Origin: PALSA-505 sp036501145
GTDB taxonomy: Bacteria > Actinomycetota > Actinomycetes > Streptosporangiales > Streptosporangiaceae
Assembly (NCBI GenBank): GCA_036501145.1
Contig: DASYAV010000039.1
Location: forward strand, 14,314 to 78,313
Length of the DNA: 64,000 nt
Direction of reading: 5' to 3'
Shown here: positions 40,314-48,017 of the stretch, piece by piece
How positions within the stretch are numbered: the stretch's first letter is position 1
Layout: each line of letters starts with the position of its first letter
Translations under genes and position numbers: made by a program
Notes under the pieces: model-generated
Databases searched by the model: none
Told to the model about the DNA's origin: nothing
The model's input: the letters and a program-made list of their open reading frames with translations, nothing else

Positions 40314-40936
40314 GGTGTGTCCTTGTCGTCAACCGGGCCGGACGGGCCGGTGCTGGGTGCGCCTGGCCGCCGGACGCCGCCGACACCGTCGGCGAAGTCG
40401 GCAGCGATCTTGGGCATCCGGGCGAGCAGGTCCTCGTGCCAGCGGACCTCGGCGGCCGCCCGCTCGACGAGGTGCAGCAGCACCATCCGCTCCGCCTCGT
40501 TCACGTAGGGGTCGGCCTTGTCCACCCGCAGCCGCAGCGACGACTCACGGGAGTGCAGGGCGGCGACCCGGGCGGTCACGATCCGCTCGAGGTATTCCTC
40601 GGGCAGGTCGCGGGACAGCGCGAGCGCCAGGTCGAACGGGTCGTTGCTGCTGGCGATGCGCTCCAGCGCGTCGTCGCGCAGTGCCGCGAGCGCGCCGCGG
40701 CCCTGATCGGTGATCTCGTAGACGGTGCGCTCAGGCCGGTTGCCCTGGCGCTCGGTGCGCACCTCGTGGATGAGTCCCTCGGCGGCGAGCCGCTTGAGCG
40801 CGCCGTACAGCGAGCCGGGCTGGACATCGGCCCACACTTCGGTGCGGTCGGTCTGCGCCTGCTGGCGGATCTGGTGGCCGTGCAACGGGCCGGCCGTGGC
40901 GAGGGTGCCGAGTACGAAAAGCCTGATTGCTGACAC
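40310..40936 (-). CDS. PadR-family transcriptional repressor
   Basis: 208 residues. The N-terminal winged helix carries the PadR signature (LFVLGTLATAGPLHGHQIRQQA, VQPGSLYGALKRLAAEGLI, and ERTVYEITDQGRGAL). A helical dimerisation domain with DPFDLALAL and the EERxxLL-type helix follows. The GTG at 40936 fits the family's N-terminus exactly and touches a 28-bp palindrome, so the mRNA may be leaderless or have a very short leader. It should repress its own gene and the co-transcribed exporter until an effector, probably the exported drug, binds. Confidence 0.9.
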   Translation of the reverse strand: MSAIRLFVLGTLATAGPLHGHQIRQQAQTDRTEVWADVQPGSLYGALKRLAAEGLIHEVRTERQGNRPERTVYEITDQGRGALAALRDDALERIASSNDPFDLALALSRDLPEEYLERIVTARVAALHSRESSLRLRVDKADPYVNEAERMVLLHLVERAAAEVRWHEDLLARMPKIAADFADGVGGVRRPGAPSTGPSGPVDDKDTP

Positions 40937-40963
40937 GCGACTAGTCGTACACGACTAATCGCG
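40936..40963 (-). promoter_or_regulatory. Operator palindrome of the PadR-exporter operon
   Basis: Nested symmetry: CGCGA-C-TAGTCGT-AC-ACGACTA-A-TCGCG. The inner arms TAGTCGT/ACGACTA are perfect with a 2-base centre, and the outer CGCGA/TCGCG arms also match. It directly abuts the GTG start of the repressor gene, the place where repressor binding would block transcription. Confidence 0.75.
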
Positions 40964-41157
40964 TGCGTGCAAGCGGGCACGGCAGCCGGTCACCGTTCAT
41001 TCGGAAGACCTGCGGCTCATTCGGAAGACTGCGACGAAAGTTGGCAAAAAGCCCAGAGAAAACGTCATCCAGGGACCTGGGTGGCGCGTCATATGAATGC
41101 ACGGTCACCGGCTGACCCGGGGGCGGGGCGGCGGCGCGGGGGCACGCCGTCCCGGGG

Positions 41158-42087
41158 TCAGCGGGTGCGCCGGCCGGGCAGGTTCTCGGCCGCGGCGCGC
41201 AGTGCGGCCAGCACCACGGCGATCGCCGGGCGGCGGACGCTGGAGGCGCGCACCACCGCGTACACGTCCCGGGCCGGCGCGTTGCCGGGCAGATCCCGGA
41301 CCGCGACCCGGCCCCCTCCCCCGGCCAGCGCCAGCCGGGGCACGGCGGTGATCCCGATGCCCCTGGCGACCAGGCTGAGGATCGTGGCCAGACCCTCGAA
41401 CTCCCAGGACACCTGCGGGATCCCGCCGGAATCGGCGAGCAGCCGGTCCACCGCCTGCCGGGACGGCTCGCCCGCCGGGGCGACCATCCAGGCCTCGTCG
41501 CGCAGCTTGCGCAGCGCGATGCGCTGCTGGCCGGCCACCGGGTGGCCGCGCGGCACCACCAGCACCAGCGGGTCCCTGATCAGCCGGTGGAACTGGAGCA
41601 GGCCGGACTGCCCGGCCCGTGGCTGGGCCAGCCGGCCTGACCAGTCGTCCACCAGGGCGATGTCGGCCTCACCGGAGCTCACCGGCCGCGGCCCCTCGCC
41701 CGGCTGGCTCTGCCGCATCAGCAGCGTCAGCCCGGGGTGCACCCGCAGGCTGTGCGCGAGCGCGGGCGCGAACGCGGCGGCGGCGCTGGGGAACGCGGTC
41801 ACCACCACCCGGCCCTCCGGCTCGGCGGCCCGCGCGGACAGGTCGGCCTCGGCCGTCTCCAGCATGGCCAGAATCTTCCGGGCGTGCCCGGCCAGCCGCC
41901 GCCCGGCGTCGGTCAGTTCCGCGCTGCGCGCGGTCCGGTCGAGCAGCCCGGTGCCGGCCTCCCGTTCCAGCACGGCGAGCTGCTGGGAGACCGCCGACGG
42001 CGTGTAGCCGAGGGCGGTGGCGGTGGCCGCGATCGTGCCGCGGTCGGCGAACTCGGCGAGCAGCCTGAGGCGATGCGGATCGAGCAT
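41158..42087 (-). CDS. LysR-family transcriptional regulator
   Basis: 309 residues. HTH: RLLAEFADRGTIAATATALGY then SAVSQQLAVLEREAGTGLLDR. The substrate-binding domain occupies about 90-295 (VVVTAFPSAAAAFAPAL; GEADIALVDDW; AVPRLALAGG). The ATG at 42087 fits the family's usual N-terminus. It is divergent from the aminotransferase gene, the classic arrangement in which a LysR protein controls its neighbour. The effector is unknown. The 147-bp gap between the starts is the expected control region. Confidence 0.9.
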   Translation of the reverse strand: MLDPHRLRLLAEFADRGTIAATATALGYTPSAVSQQLAVLEREAGTGLLDRTARSAELTDAGRRLAGHARKILAMLETAEADLSARAAEPEGRVVVTAFPSAAAAFAPALAHSLRVHPGLTLLMRQSQPGEGPRPVSSGEADIALVDDWSGRLAQPRAGQSGLLQFHRLIRDPLVLVVPRGHPVAGQQRIALRKLRDEAWMVAPAGEPSRQAVDRLLADSGGIPQVSWEFEGLATILSLVARGIGITAVPRLALAGGGGRVAVRDLPGNAPARDVYAVVRASSVRRPAIAVVLAALRAAAENLPGRRTR

Positions 42088-42234
42088 CAGTTCAGCTTAC
42101 CCTCTCCAACAGAGATCGCTTCTTGTGCTTACGCTTCCCGCAGGTAGGCTGGGTAACCGGTTCGCTGAGCGACCGACAAGCGAACCACAACAACACACGC
42201 CTCCCCCCGCGGCTGTAGGAGTTGACCCTGAATC

Positions 42235-43542
42235 GTGGCTGCAATAGCCATGCCCACCCCCACCCGTGCCCGTATCCCGATCACCGTTTCCGCCACCCTG
42301 GCCGCCAACGAGGTCCTCGCCGCCCGGCGGGGACGCGGCGAGCCGGTGCTGCCGCTGGCCTTCGGCGAGGCCGGCCTGCCCGCCCACCCCGCGCTGCAGG
42401 CCACGCTGGCCGCCGCGGCCAGCTGCAACGCCTACGGGCCGGTGGCCGGCCTGGATGAGCTGCGCGCCGCCGCGGCCGGCTACTGGAGCCGGCGCCGGCT
42501 GCCGACCAGCCCCGGCGACGTCGTCTGCGGCCCGGGCAGCAAGCCGCTGCTGTACGGGCTGCTGCTCGCCCTCGGCGCCGACGTGGCCGTGCCCAAGCCG
42601 AGCTGGGTGAGCTACGCGGCGCAGGCCACGATGACCGACAGCATGGCGCACTTCGTGCCGACCAGGCCCGGCGAGGGCGGCGTGCCTGACCCGGAGCGGC
42701 TGGACCGGGCGGTGACCGCCGCCCGCGCGGCCGGCCGGCACATCGCCTCGGTGGTGGTCACGCTGCCGGACAACCCGACAGGGACGCTGGCCACCCCGGC
42801 TACGGTCGCTGAGTTGTGCGAGGTCGCGGCCCGGCACGACCTGCTGATCATCTCCGACGAGATCTACCGGGACCTGGTGCACGACCCCGCGGCCCCGGTC
42901 ACCAGCCCGGCCGAGATCGCCCCGGAGCGGACCGTGGTGACCACCGCGCTGAGCAAGAACCTGGCCGTCGGCGGCTGGCGGATCGGCGTGGCCCGGCTGC
43001 CGTCGGCCGGCGCGGCCGCGCCGGCCGCCGCGGGGTTGCACGCCCGGCTGCTCAGCATCGGCAGCGAGATCTGGTCCGCGCCGGCCGCGCCGATCCAGCG
43101 GGCCGCCGCGTTCGCCTTCGCCGAGCCGCCGGAACTGGCCGACCGGGTCACCCGCAGCAGGCGGCTGCACGCCGCCGTGGCCCTGGCCGTGGCGGACCGG
43201 CTGCGCGCCGCCGGGGCCGCGGTCCCGGCGCCACGCGCCGCGTTCTACCTGTACCCGGACTTCGGCCCGTGGCGCGAGCTGCTGCTCGACCGGTACGGCG
43301 TCGGCACCGCGGCCGGGCTGGCCGGGCTGCTGCTCGACCGGTACGGCGCCGGGGTGCTGCCGGCCAGCGCGTTCGGCGAGGCGCCCGAGGCGCTGCGGCT
43401 GCGGGTCGCCACCGGCCTGCTCTACGGCAGCACCGACGAGCAGCGGGAGTCCGCGCTGGCCGCGGCCGACCCGGTCACGCTGCCGTGGATCGCCGCCTCG
43501 CTGGCCAGGATCGAGCACATCCTGACCGACCTGCGCGGCTGA
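42235..43542 (+). CDS. PLP-dependent class I/II aminotransferase
   Basis: 435 residues from the GTG at 42235 (an AGGAG lies about 13 bases upstream; ATG at 42250 is possible). Fold type I features: GPGSKPLLYGLLLALG (cofactor phosphate region), TLPDNPTGTLATP, IISDEIYRDLVHD (Asp that binds the pyridine N), and Lys Schiff base in TTALSKNLAVGGWRIGVA, with the C-terminal Arg in LRLRVATGLL. It transfers an amino group between an amino acid and a 2-oxo acid; the substrate is unassigned. Probably regulated by the divergent LysR gene. A strong hairpin follows. Confidence 0.9.
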   Translation: MAAIAMPTPTRARIPITVSATLAANEVLAARRGRGEPVLPLAFGEAGLPAHPALQATLAAAASCNAYGPVAGLDELRAAAAGYWSRRRLPTSPGDVVCGPGSKPLLYGLLLALGADVAVPKPSWVSYAAQATMTDSMAHFVPTRPGEGGVPDPERLDRAVTAARAAGRHIASVVVTLPDNPTGTLATPATVAELCEVAARHDLLIISDEIYRDLVHDPAAPVTSPAEIAPERTVVTTALSKNLAVGGWRIGVARLPSAGAAAPAAAGLHARLLSIGSEIWSAPAAPIQRAAAFAFAEPPELADRVTRSRRLHAAVALAVADRLRAAGAAVPAPRAAFYLYPDFGPWRELLLDRYGVGTAAGLAGLLLDRYGAGVLPASAFGEAPEALRLRVATGLLYGSTDEQRESALAAADPVTLPWIAASLARIEHILTDLRG

Positions 43543-43549
43543 CCGGCGT

Positions 43550-43595
43550 GATTCGCTGCCGCCCGGGCGCCACGCTCGCCGGGCGGCAGCGAATC
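43550..43595. terminator. Bidirectional terminator between aminotransferase and GDSL genes
   Basis: A perfect 17-bp inverted repeat: GATTCGCTGCCGCCCGG (43550-43566) and its exact complement (43579-43595) with a 12-base loop. It lies 8 bp after the aminotransferase stop and 38 bp after that of the convergent GDSL gene, so it can end both transcripts. Confidence 0.85.
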
Positions 43596-43632
43596 CGGCC
43601 GCCGGCAGCGAGCGGCGCCGGGCTGCTACGGG

Positions 43633-44451
43633 CTAGGCCTCGGCCTGGAGCAGTTCGTCGAGGGGCAGCAGTTCCGGGCGTTTGGGCACGACGCTGTCGC
43701 CGGACGAGACGCCCCGGATCCGGCGCTGCATCCACGGCACGGCGTGCCTGCGCGCCCAGCGGGCGTCCACCTGCCGCGCGGCCAGCCAGCCGGCCCGCAC
43801 CGGCAGCGGCGCCCCGGCCAGCGCGGGCAGTGGCTCGTTCCAGTCCGCGCCGCCGGCCGCGCCGATGGCCTCGCAGGCCCGCAGGGCCACCCGGCGGTGC
43901 CCCTCGGCGGTCAGGTGCAGCCGGTCGTCGCTCCACACCTGAGGGTCGCAGAGCACCGGCATGGCCCACAGATCCACGGTGACGCAGCCCTGCCGGTCCG
44001 CGATCGCGCGCAGATGCATGTTGTAGACCGCGACCCTGCCCCGGATCCAGCGGATGACCGGGAACGTGCGCGGGTCGAACCCGGTGAGCACGAGCACCTG
44101 GCAGCCGGCCTGGCGCAGCGCCGACACCGCGTCCTCGAACACCTCGGCCAGCCGGTCCGGATCGGCGCCCGCGCGGAGCAGGTCGTTGCCGCCCGCGGCG
44201 ATGCTGACCATATCCGGGGCCATGGCCAGCGCGGCCGGCAGCTGGTCGGCCACCACCTCGCGGAGCATCCTGCCGCGGATGGCCAGGTTCGCGTAGCGCA
44301 GCCCGGGATTGCGCACGGCCAGGATCTCCGCGAACCGGTCGGCCCAGCCGCGGTAGCCGCCACCCGGTGCCGGGTCGTTGAGCCCTTCGGTGAAGCTGTC
44401 GCCCAGCGCCGCGAACGAGCCGACCGCCGGTATCCCTTGTGTCACCTGCAT
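43633..44451 (-). CDS. SGNH/GDSL-family hydrolase
   Basis: 272 residues from the ATG at 44451 (AGGAGG 11 bases upstream; a GTG at 44463 overlaps that SD). SGNH blocks: I, ALGDSFTEGLND (nucleophile Ser); II, RGRML; III, AAGGNDLL (Gly/Asn oxyanion); V, SDDRLHLTAEGHRRVAL (Asp-x2-His). No signal peptide, so it is a cytosolic esterase or acyl hydrolase of unknown substrate, close to the GDSL lipases common in actinobacteria. It is divergent from the S53 peptidase gene. Confidence 0.9.
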   Translation of the reverse strand: MQVTQGIPAVGSFAALGDSFTEGLNDPAPGGGYRGWADRFAEILAVRNPGLRYANLAIRGRMLREVVADQLPAALAMAPDMVSIAAGGNDLLRAGADPDRLAEVFEDAVSALRQAGCQVLVLTGFDPRTFPVIRWIRGRVAVYNMHLRAIADRQGCVTVDLWAMPVLCDPQVWSDDRLHLTAEGHRRVALRACEAIGAAGGADWNEPLPALAGAPLPVRAGWLAARQVDARWARRHAVPWMQRRIRGVSSGDSVVPKRPELLPLDELLQAEA

Positions 44452-44581
44452 ATACCGCGCCACCTCCTGCCAGTATTTTGCCAGCCGGGCGCGGCCCGTT
44501 CGGCCGGCGGTGGCTCTAGCCAGCGCCGGAGGTAATCCATATCCTTACGCAGACCCTTCGCCCCGGTTTGCGAGGAGACCT

Positions 44582-46540
44582 ATGTCCAGATGGAGGACGC
44601 TCGCCGCGGGCCTGGCCGCCGCGGCGACGGTGGCCGGCACCCTGACCGCCGTCAGTGGCCCAGCCGCGGCCGCACCCCGGCCGCGGGAGACGACGCTGAA
44701 CGGCAGCGCCGCCCCGTTCACCGCCCACACCCGGTCCACCGGCGCCGTGCCCGCGGGCACCCTGCTGACCGTCGAGCTGTGGCTGAGGCCGGACCTGGCC
44801 GCCGCCACGCGGTTCGCCGCCGCGGTCAGCACGCCGGGCAGCCCCTCGTTCCGGCACTACCTGAGCCCGGCGGCCTACACCGCCCGGTTCGCCGCACCGG
44901 CGGCCGAAGTGGCGCGGGCCGAGTCGTGGCTGCGCGCCGCGGGCTTCACCGGGATCGGCACCGACTCCGGGCGGTCCTATGTGCGGGCCACCGCCCCGGT
45001 GTCGAAGATCAACGCCGCGTTCCGGGTGCGGCTGCTGAACTACCCGGCGTCGCCGTCCGTCAACGCCGGCCGCTACCGGCTGCGCGCCAACGACCACGCG
45101 GTCTCGCTGCCCACCTCGCTGGCAGGCGGCGTGCTCGCGGTGACCGGCCTGGACAACGCCGAGCTGATCAACCCGATGATCCGCACCAGCCACCCGGCCG
45201 CCGCCACCCATGCCGCCGCCGGAGCGCACGTGCCCTGCTCGCGGTACTACGGCCAGCACTTGGCCACCGGGTTGCCGAAGCAGTTCGGGGTCACGTCGTT
45301 CCCGAGTTTCGTCTGCGGGTACAGCGCCACCCAGATGCGGTCGGCCTACCGGGCGAGCTGGGCGGCCACCGGCAAGGGGCAGACGATCGCGCTGGTCGAG
45401 CAGGGCCTGACCAAGAACATGTTCCTGACCCTGCAGGACTACGCGAAGGCCAACCACATGCCGGCGCCGTCGGCGCGGCGCTACGCCCAGCTGTCGCTGG
45501 GCAAGGACACCTGCGGCGACCCGTTCAACATCGAGGAGCAGCTCGACGTCGAGTCCTCCTACGACATGGCCCCCGGCGCGCACCAGCTCGTGGTGGGCGG
45601 GGACAGCTGCAACAGAAAAGACAACGACAACCAGGCCACGTACAACGCGGACGTCGCGATCCTGGACGGGACCGGCAACCACCCGCTGGCCACGGTGGCC
45701 TCCAACTCGTGGGAGAGCGGCACCGAGTCGCAGCCGCTGGGGCAGACCAAGCTGGTGCACGCCTACCTGCTGCGCTCGGCCGCCGAGGGCGTGGGCATGT
45801 ACTTCTCGGCCGGCGACGGCTCCGGCGTGCTCGAGCCGTCCATCGACCCGGACGCGATCGCGGTCGGCGGCACCACGCTGGGCGTCGGCGCCAGCGGCCA
45901 GCGGCTGTTCGAGACCGGCTGGTCCACCGGGATATCCCAGCTGAAGAGCGGGCACTGGGCGTTCCTCGGCGAGGACGGCGCGTCCGGCGGCGGGCCCAGC
46001 GTGTTCTGGAAGCAGCCGGCCTATCAGCACGGCGTGGTGCCGGCGTCGCTGGGCAGCACCCGCAGCGCGCCGGACATCTCCGCTGACGCCGACCCGTTCA
46101 CCGGGATCAACGTGGGCCTGCTGCACTCCTCGCACGGCAAGCAGGTGTTCACGCAGGAGAGCATCGGCGGCACCAGCGAGTCCTCACCGCTGGTGGCCGG
46201 CATGGTGACCGCGGCCCAGCAGGGCCAGAAGGTGCCGTTCGGCTTCGTCAACCCGGTGCTGTACAAGCTCAGCGGAACCAGTGCTTTGTTCGACACGCTG
46301 CCGCTGACCAGCAAGAGCCCGCCACTGTACCGCGGCATCGAGTGTGACCTGCTGGTGTTCGCCAACATCTGCCTGGGCCCGAAGACCGACCGGATCCCCA
46401 GCCTGACCACCAACGACGACCAGAGCCCGAGCATGAAGGGCTACACCGGCCAGGTCACCCTGCGCGGCTACGACAACATGACAGGACTGGGCACCCCGGA
46501 CATGCCGAACTTCGCCCGGGACCTGCGCGAGATCGGCTAG
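44582..46540 (+). CDS. Secreted S53 peptidase with classical pro-kumamolisin domain
   Basis: 652 residues. The ATG at 44582 follows GAGGAG and opens a signal peptide ending PAAAA. A full-length pro-domain (about 40-185; PGSPSFRHYLSPAAYTARFAAP and INAAFRVRLLNY, as in kumamolisin) is followed by the catalytic domain: Glu and Asp in NIEEQLDVES, oxyanion Asp in FSAGDGSG, Ser in GGTSESSPLVAG, and a C-terminal GYDNMTGLGTPDM calcium-site segment. It is an acid-active extracellular endopeptidase after pro-peptide removal. Unlike the other three S53 enzymes here, it has the standard pro-domain and lies on the plus strand. A perfect hairpin terminator follows. Confidence 0.92.
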   Translation: MSRWRTLAAGLAAAATVAGTLTAVSGPAAAAPRPRETTLNGSAAPFTAHTRSTGAVPAGTLLTVELWLRPDLAAATRFAAAVSTPGSPSFRHYLSPAAYTARFAAPAAEVARAESWLRAAGFTGIGTDSGRSYVRATAPVSKINAAFRVRLLNYPASPSVNAGRYRLRANDHAVSLPTSLAGGVLAVTGLDNAELINPMIRTSHPAAATHAAAGAHVPCSRYYGQHLATGLPKQFGVTSFPSFVCGYSATQMRSAYRASWAATGKGQTIALVEQGLTKNMFLTLQDYAKANHMPAPSARRYAQLSLGKDTCGDPFNIEEQLDVESSYDMAPGAHQLVVGGDSCNRKDNDNQATYNADVAILDGTGNHPLATVASNSWESGTESQPLGQTKLVHAYLLRSAAEGVGMYFSAGDGSGVLEPSIDPDAIAVGGTTLGVGASGQRLFETGWSTGISQLKSGHWAFLGEDGASGGGPSVFWKQPAYQHGVVPASLGSTRSAPDISADADPFTGINVGLLHSSHGKQVFTQESIGGTSESSPLVAGMVTAAQQGQKVPFGFVNPVLYKLSGTSALFDTLPLTSKSPPLYRGIECDLLVFANICLGPKTDRIPSLTTNDDQSPSMKGYTGQVTLRGYDNMTGLGTPDMPNFARDLREIG

Positions 46541-46548
46541 GCCGGGTA

Positions 46549-46582
46549 CCCGCCGGGGCCGCCCGCGGGCGGCCCCGGCGGG
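46549..46582 (+). terminator. Hairpin terminator of the S53 gene
   Basis: CCCGCCGGGGCCGCCC (46549-46564) and its exact reverse complement (46567-46582) with a 2-base centre, a 16-bp GC stem beginning 8 bp past the TAG. It lies just upstream of the PQQ-type lipoprotein gene, whose SD (GAGG) starts 8 bases further on. Confidence 0.8.
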
Positions 46583-46601
46583 TAGACACTGAGGCATGCG
46601 G

Positions 46602-48017
46602 ATGTCACGCCCCCGCTCGTTCCCGGCCGCTGCCCGGTCACTGGCGGTCCTGCCGCTGGCGGCAGCGCTGCTGGCCGGCTGTTCCTCCGGGCCTGCCCAG
46701 GCGGGCCCGGCAGGCAGCAGCACCGCCGCGCCCACCTCGGCAGGCCCGTCGTCGCCGCCTGACACGGCGGCCGCGACGAACTGGCCGGTCTACCACCTGA
46801 ACGCGGCCCGGACCGGCCTGGCCACCGGCCTGCCGGCCGCGGGCAGGCTCAGCATCGCCTGGACCAGCAAACTGGACGGCGCCGTCTACGGCCAGCCGCT
46901 GGTCATCGGCGGCACGGTGCTCGCGGCCACCGAGAACGACTCTGTGTACGGGCTGGACCGGGGCACCGGCCGGGTGCGCTGGCGCCGCCACCTGGGCACG
47001 CCGGTGCCGCTGTCCGCGCTGCCGTGCGGCGACATCGACCCGCTGGGCATCACCGGGACGCCGGGCTATGACCCGGCGACCGGGCTGGTGTACGTGGTGG
47101 CCGAGGAGACCGGCTACCGGCACGTGCTGTACGGCCTCACGCTCACCGGCCAGCTGAAGATCGACCGGGCGCTGCCCACCCCGGACAACCGGCCCAGGTA
47201 CGACCAGCAGCGGCCGGCCATCACGCTGGCCGGCGGTCGGGTGTACGTCGCGTTCGGTGGCCTGGACGGTGACTGCGGCCCGTACATCGGGTCGGTGGTC
47301 AGCGTGCCGGCGTCCGGCACCGGGCCGGTGACCTCTTACCGGGTGCCGACCAGCCGGGAAGGCGCGATCTGGGGCACCGGCAACCTGGTGGCGGGCCCGC
47401 ACGGCACGCTGTACGCCAGCGTCGGCAACGGCGCGTCCACCAGGGGCAGATACGACGGCAGCGACTCGGTGATCGGGCTCTCCCCCGCGCTGCACCGGGC
47501 CGGCTTCTTCGCCCCCAGCACCTGGGCTGCCGACAACGCCGGCGACCTCGATCTCGGCTCGATGTCGCCGGCCCTGCTGGGCAACGGGACGATCCTGGCC
47601 GACGGCAAACGCGGCACCGCCTACCTGCTGAACGCCGGCCAGCTGGGCGGCATCGGCGGCCAGCTGGCGAAGGCGCCGGTGTGCCGCGCCTTCGGCGGCC
47701 CCGCGGTGGACGGCGCCGTCGCCTACCTGCCCTGCGCGGACGGCGGCATGGCCGCGGTGAGCACCGCGGGCCACCGGATCCGGGTGCTGTGGCGCGGGCC
47801 CGCCGCCGCCAACGGGTCCCCGGTGCTCGGCGGCGGCGCGGTCTGGGTGCCCGACTGGGACTCCGGCATGCTGTACGAGCTGAGCCAGGCAACCGGCCGG
47901 GTGCGGCAGCACATCTCGCTGGGAGGCGCGCTGCCGCACTTCGCCTCGCCGTCGCTGTCCGGCGGTCTGGTGCTCACCGGCACGATGACCGGCGTGACCG
48001 CGGTCACCGGCGCCTGA
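46602..48017 (+). CDS. PQQ-like beta-propeller lipoprotein
   Basis: 471 residues from the ATG at 46602 (GAGG 7 bases upstream; another ATG at 46596). Signal and lipobox LLAGC (about residue 25), a Ser/Thr/Pro linker, then a propeller with PQQ-type blades (ATENDSVYGLDRGTGRVRWR; TPGYDPATGLVYVVAEE; GTILADGKRGTAYLLNAG; VWVPDWDSGMLYEL). It is anchored outside the membrane. Without known catalytic residues it may be a binding or scaffold protein rather than a dehydrogenase. Its 3' end overlaps the convergent S53 gene by 14 bp. Confidence 0.85.
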   Translation: MSRPRSFPAAARSLAVLPLAAALLAGCSSGPAQAGPAGSSTAAPTSAGPSSPPDTAAATNWPVYHLNAARTGLATGLPAAGRLSIAWTSKLDGAVYGQPLVIGGTVLAATENDSVYGLDRGTGRVRWRRHLGTPVPLSALPCGDIDPLGITGTPGYDPATGLVYVVAEETGYRHVLYGLTLTGQLKIDRALPTPDNRPRYDQQRPAITLAGGRVYVAFGGLDGDCGPYIGSVVSVPASGTGPVTSYRVPTSREGAIWGTGNLVAGPHGTLYASVGNGASTRGRYDGSDSVIGLSPALHRAGFFAPSTWAADNAGDLDLGSMSPALLGNGTILADGKRGTAYLLNAGQLGGIGGQLAKAPVCRAFGGPAVDGAVAYLPCADGGMAAVSTAGHRIRVLWRGPAAANGSPVLGGGAVWVPDWDSGMLYELSQATGRVRQHISLGGALPHFASPSLSGGLVLTGTMTGVTAVTGA

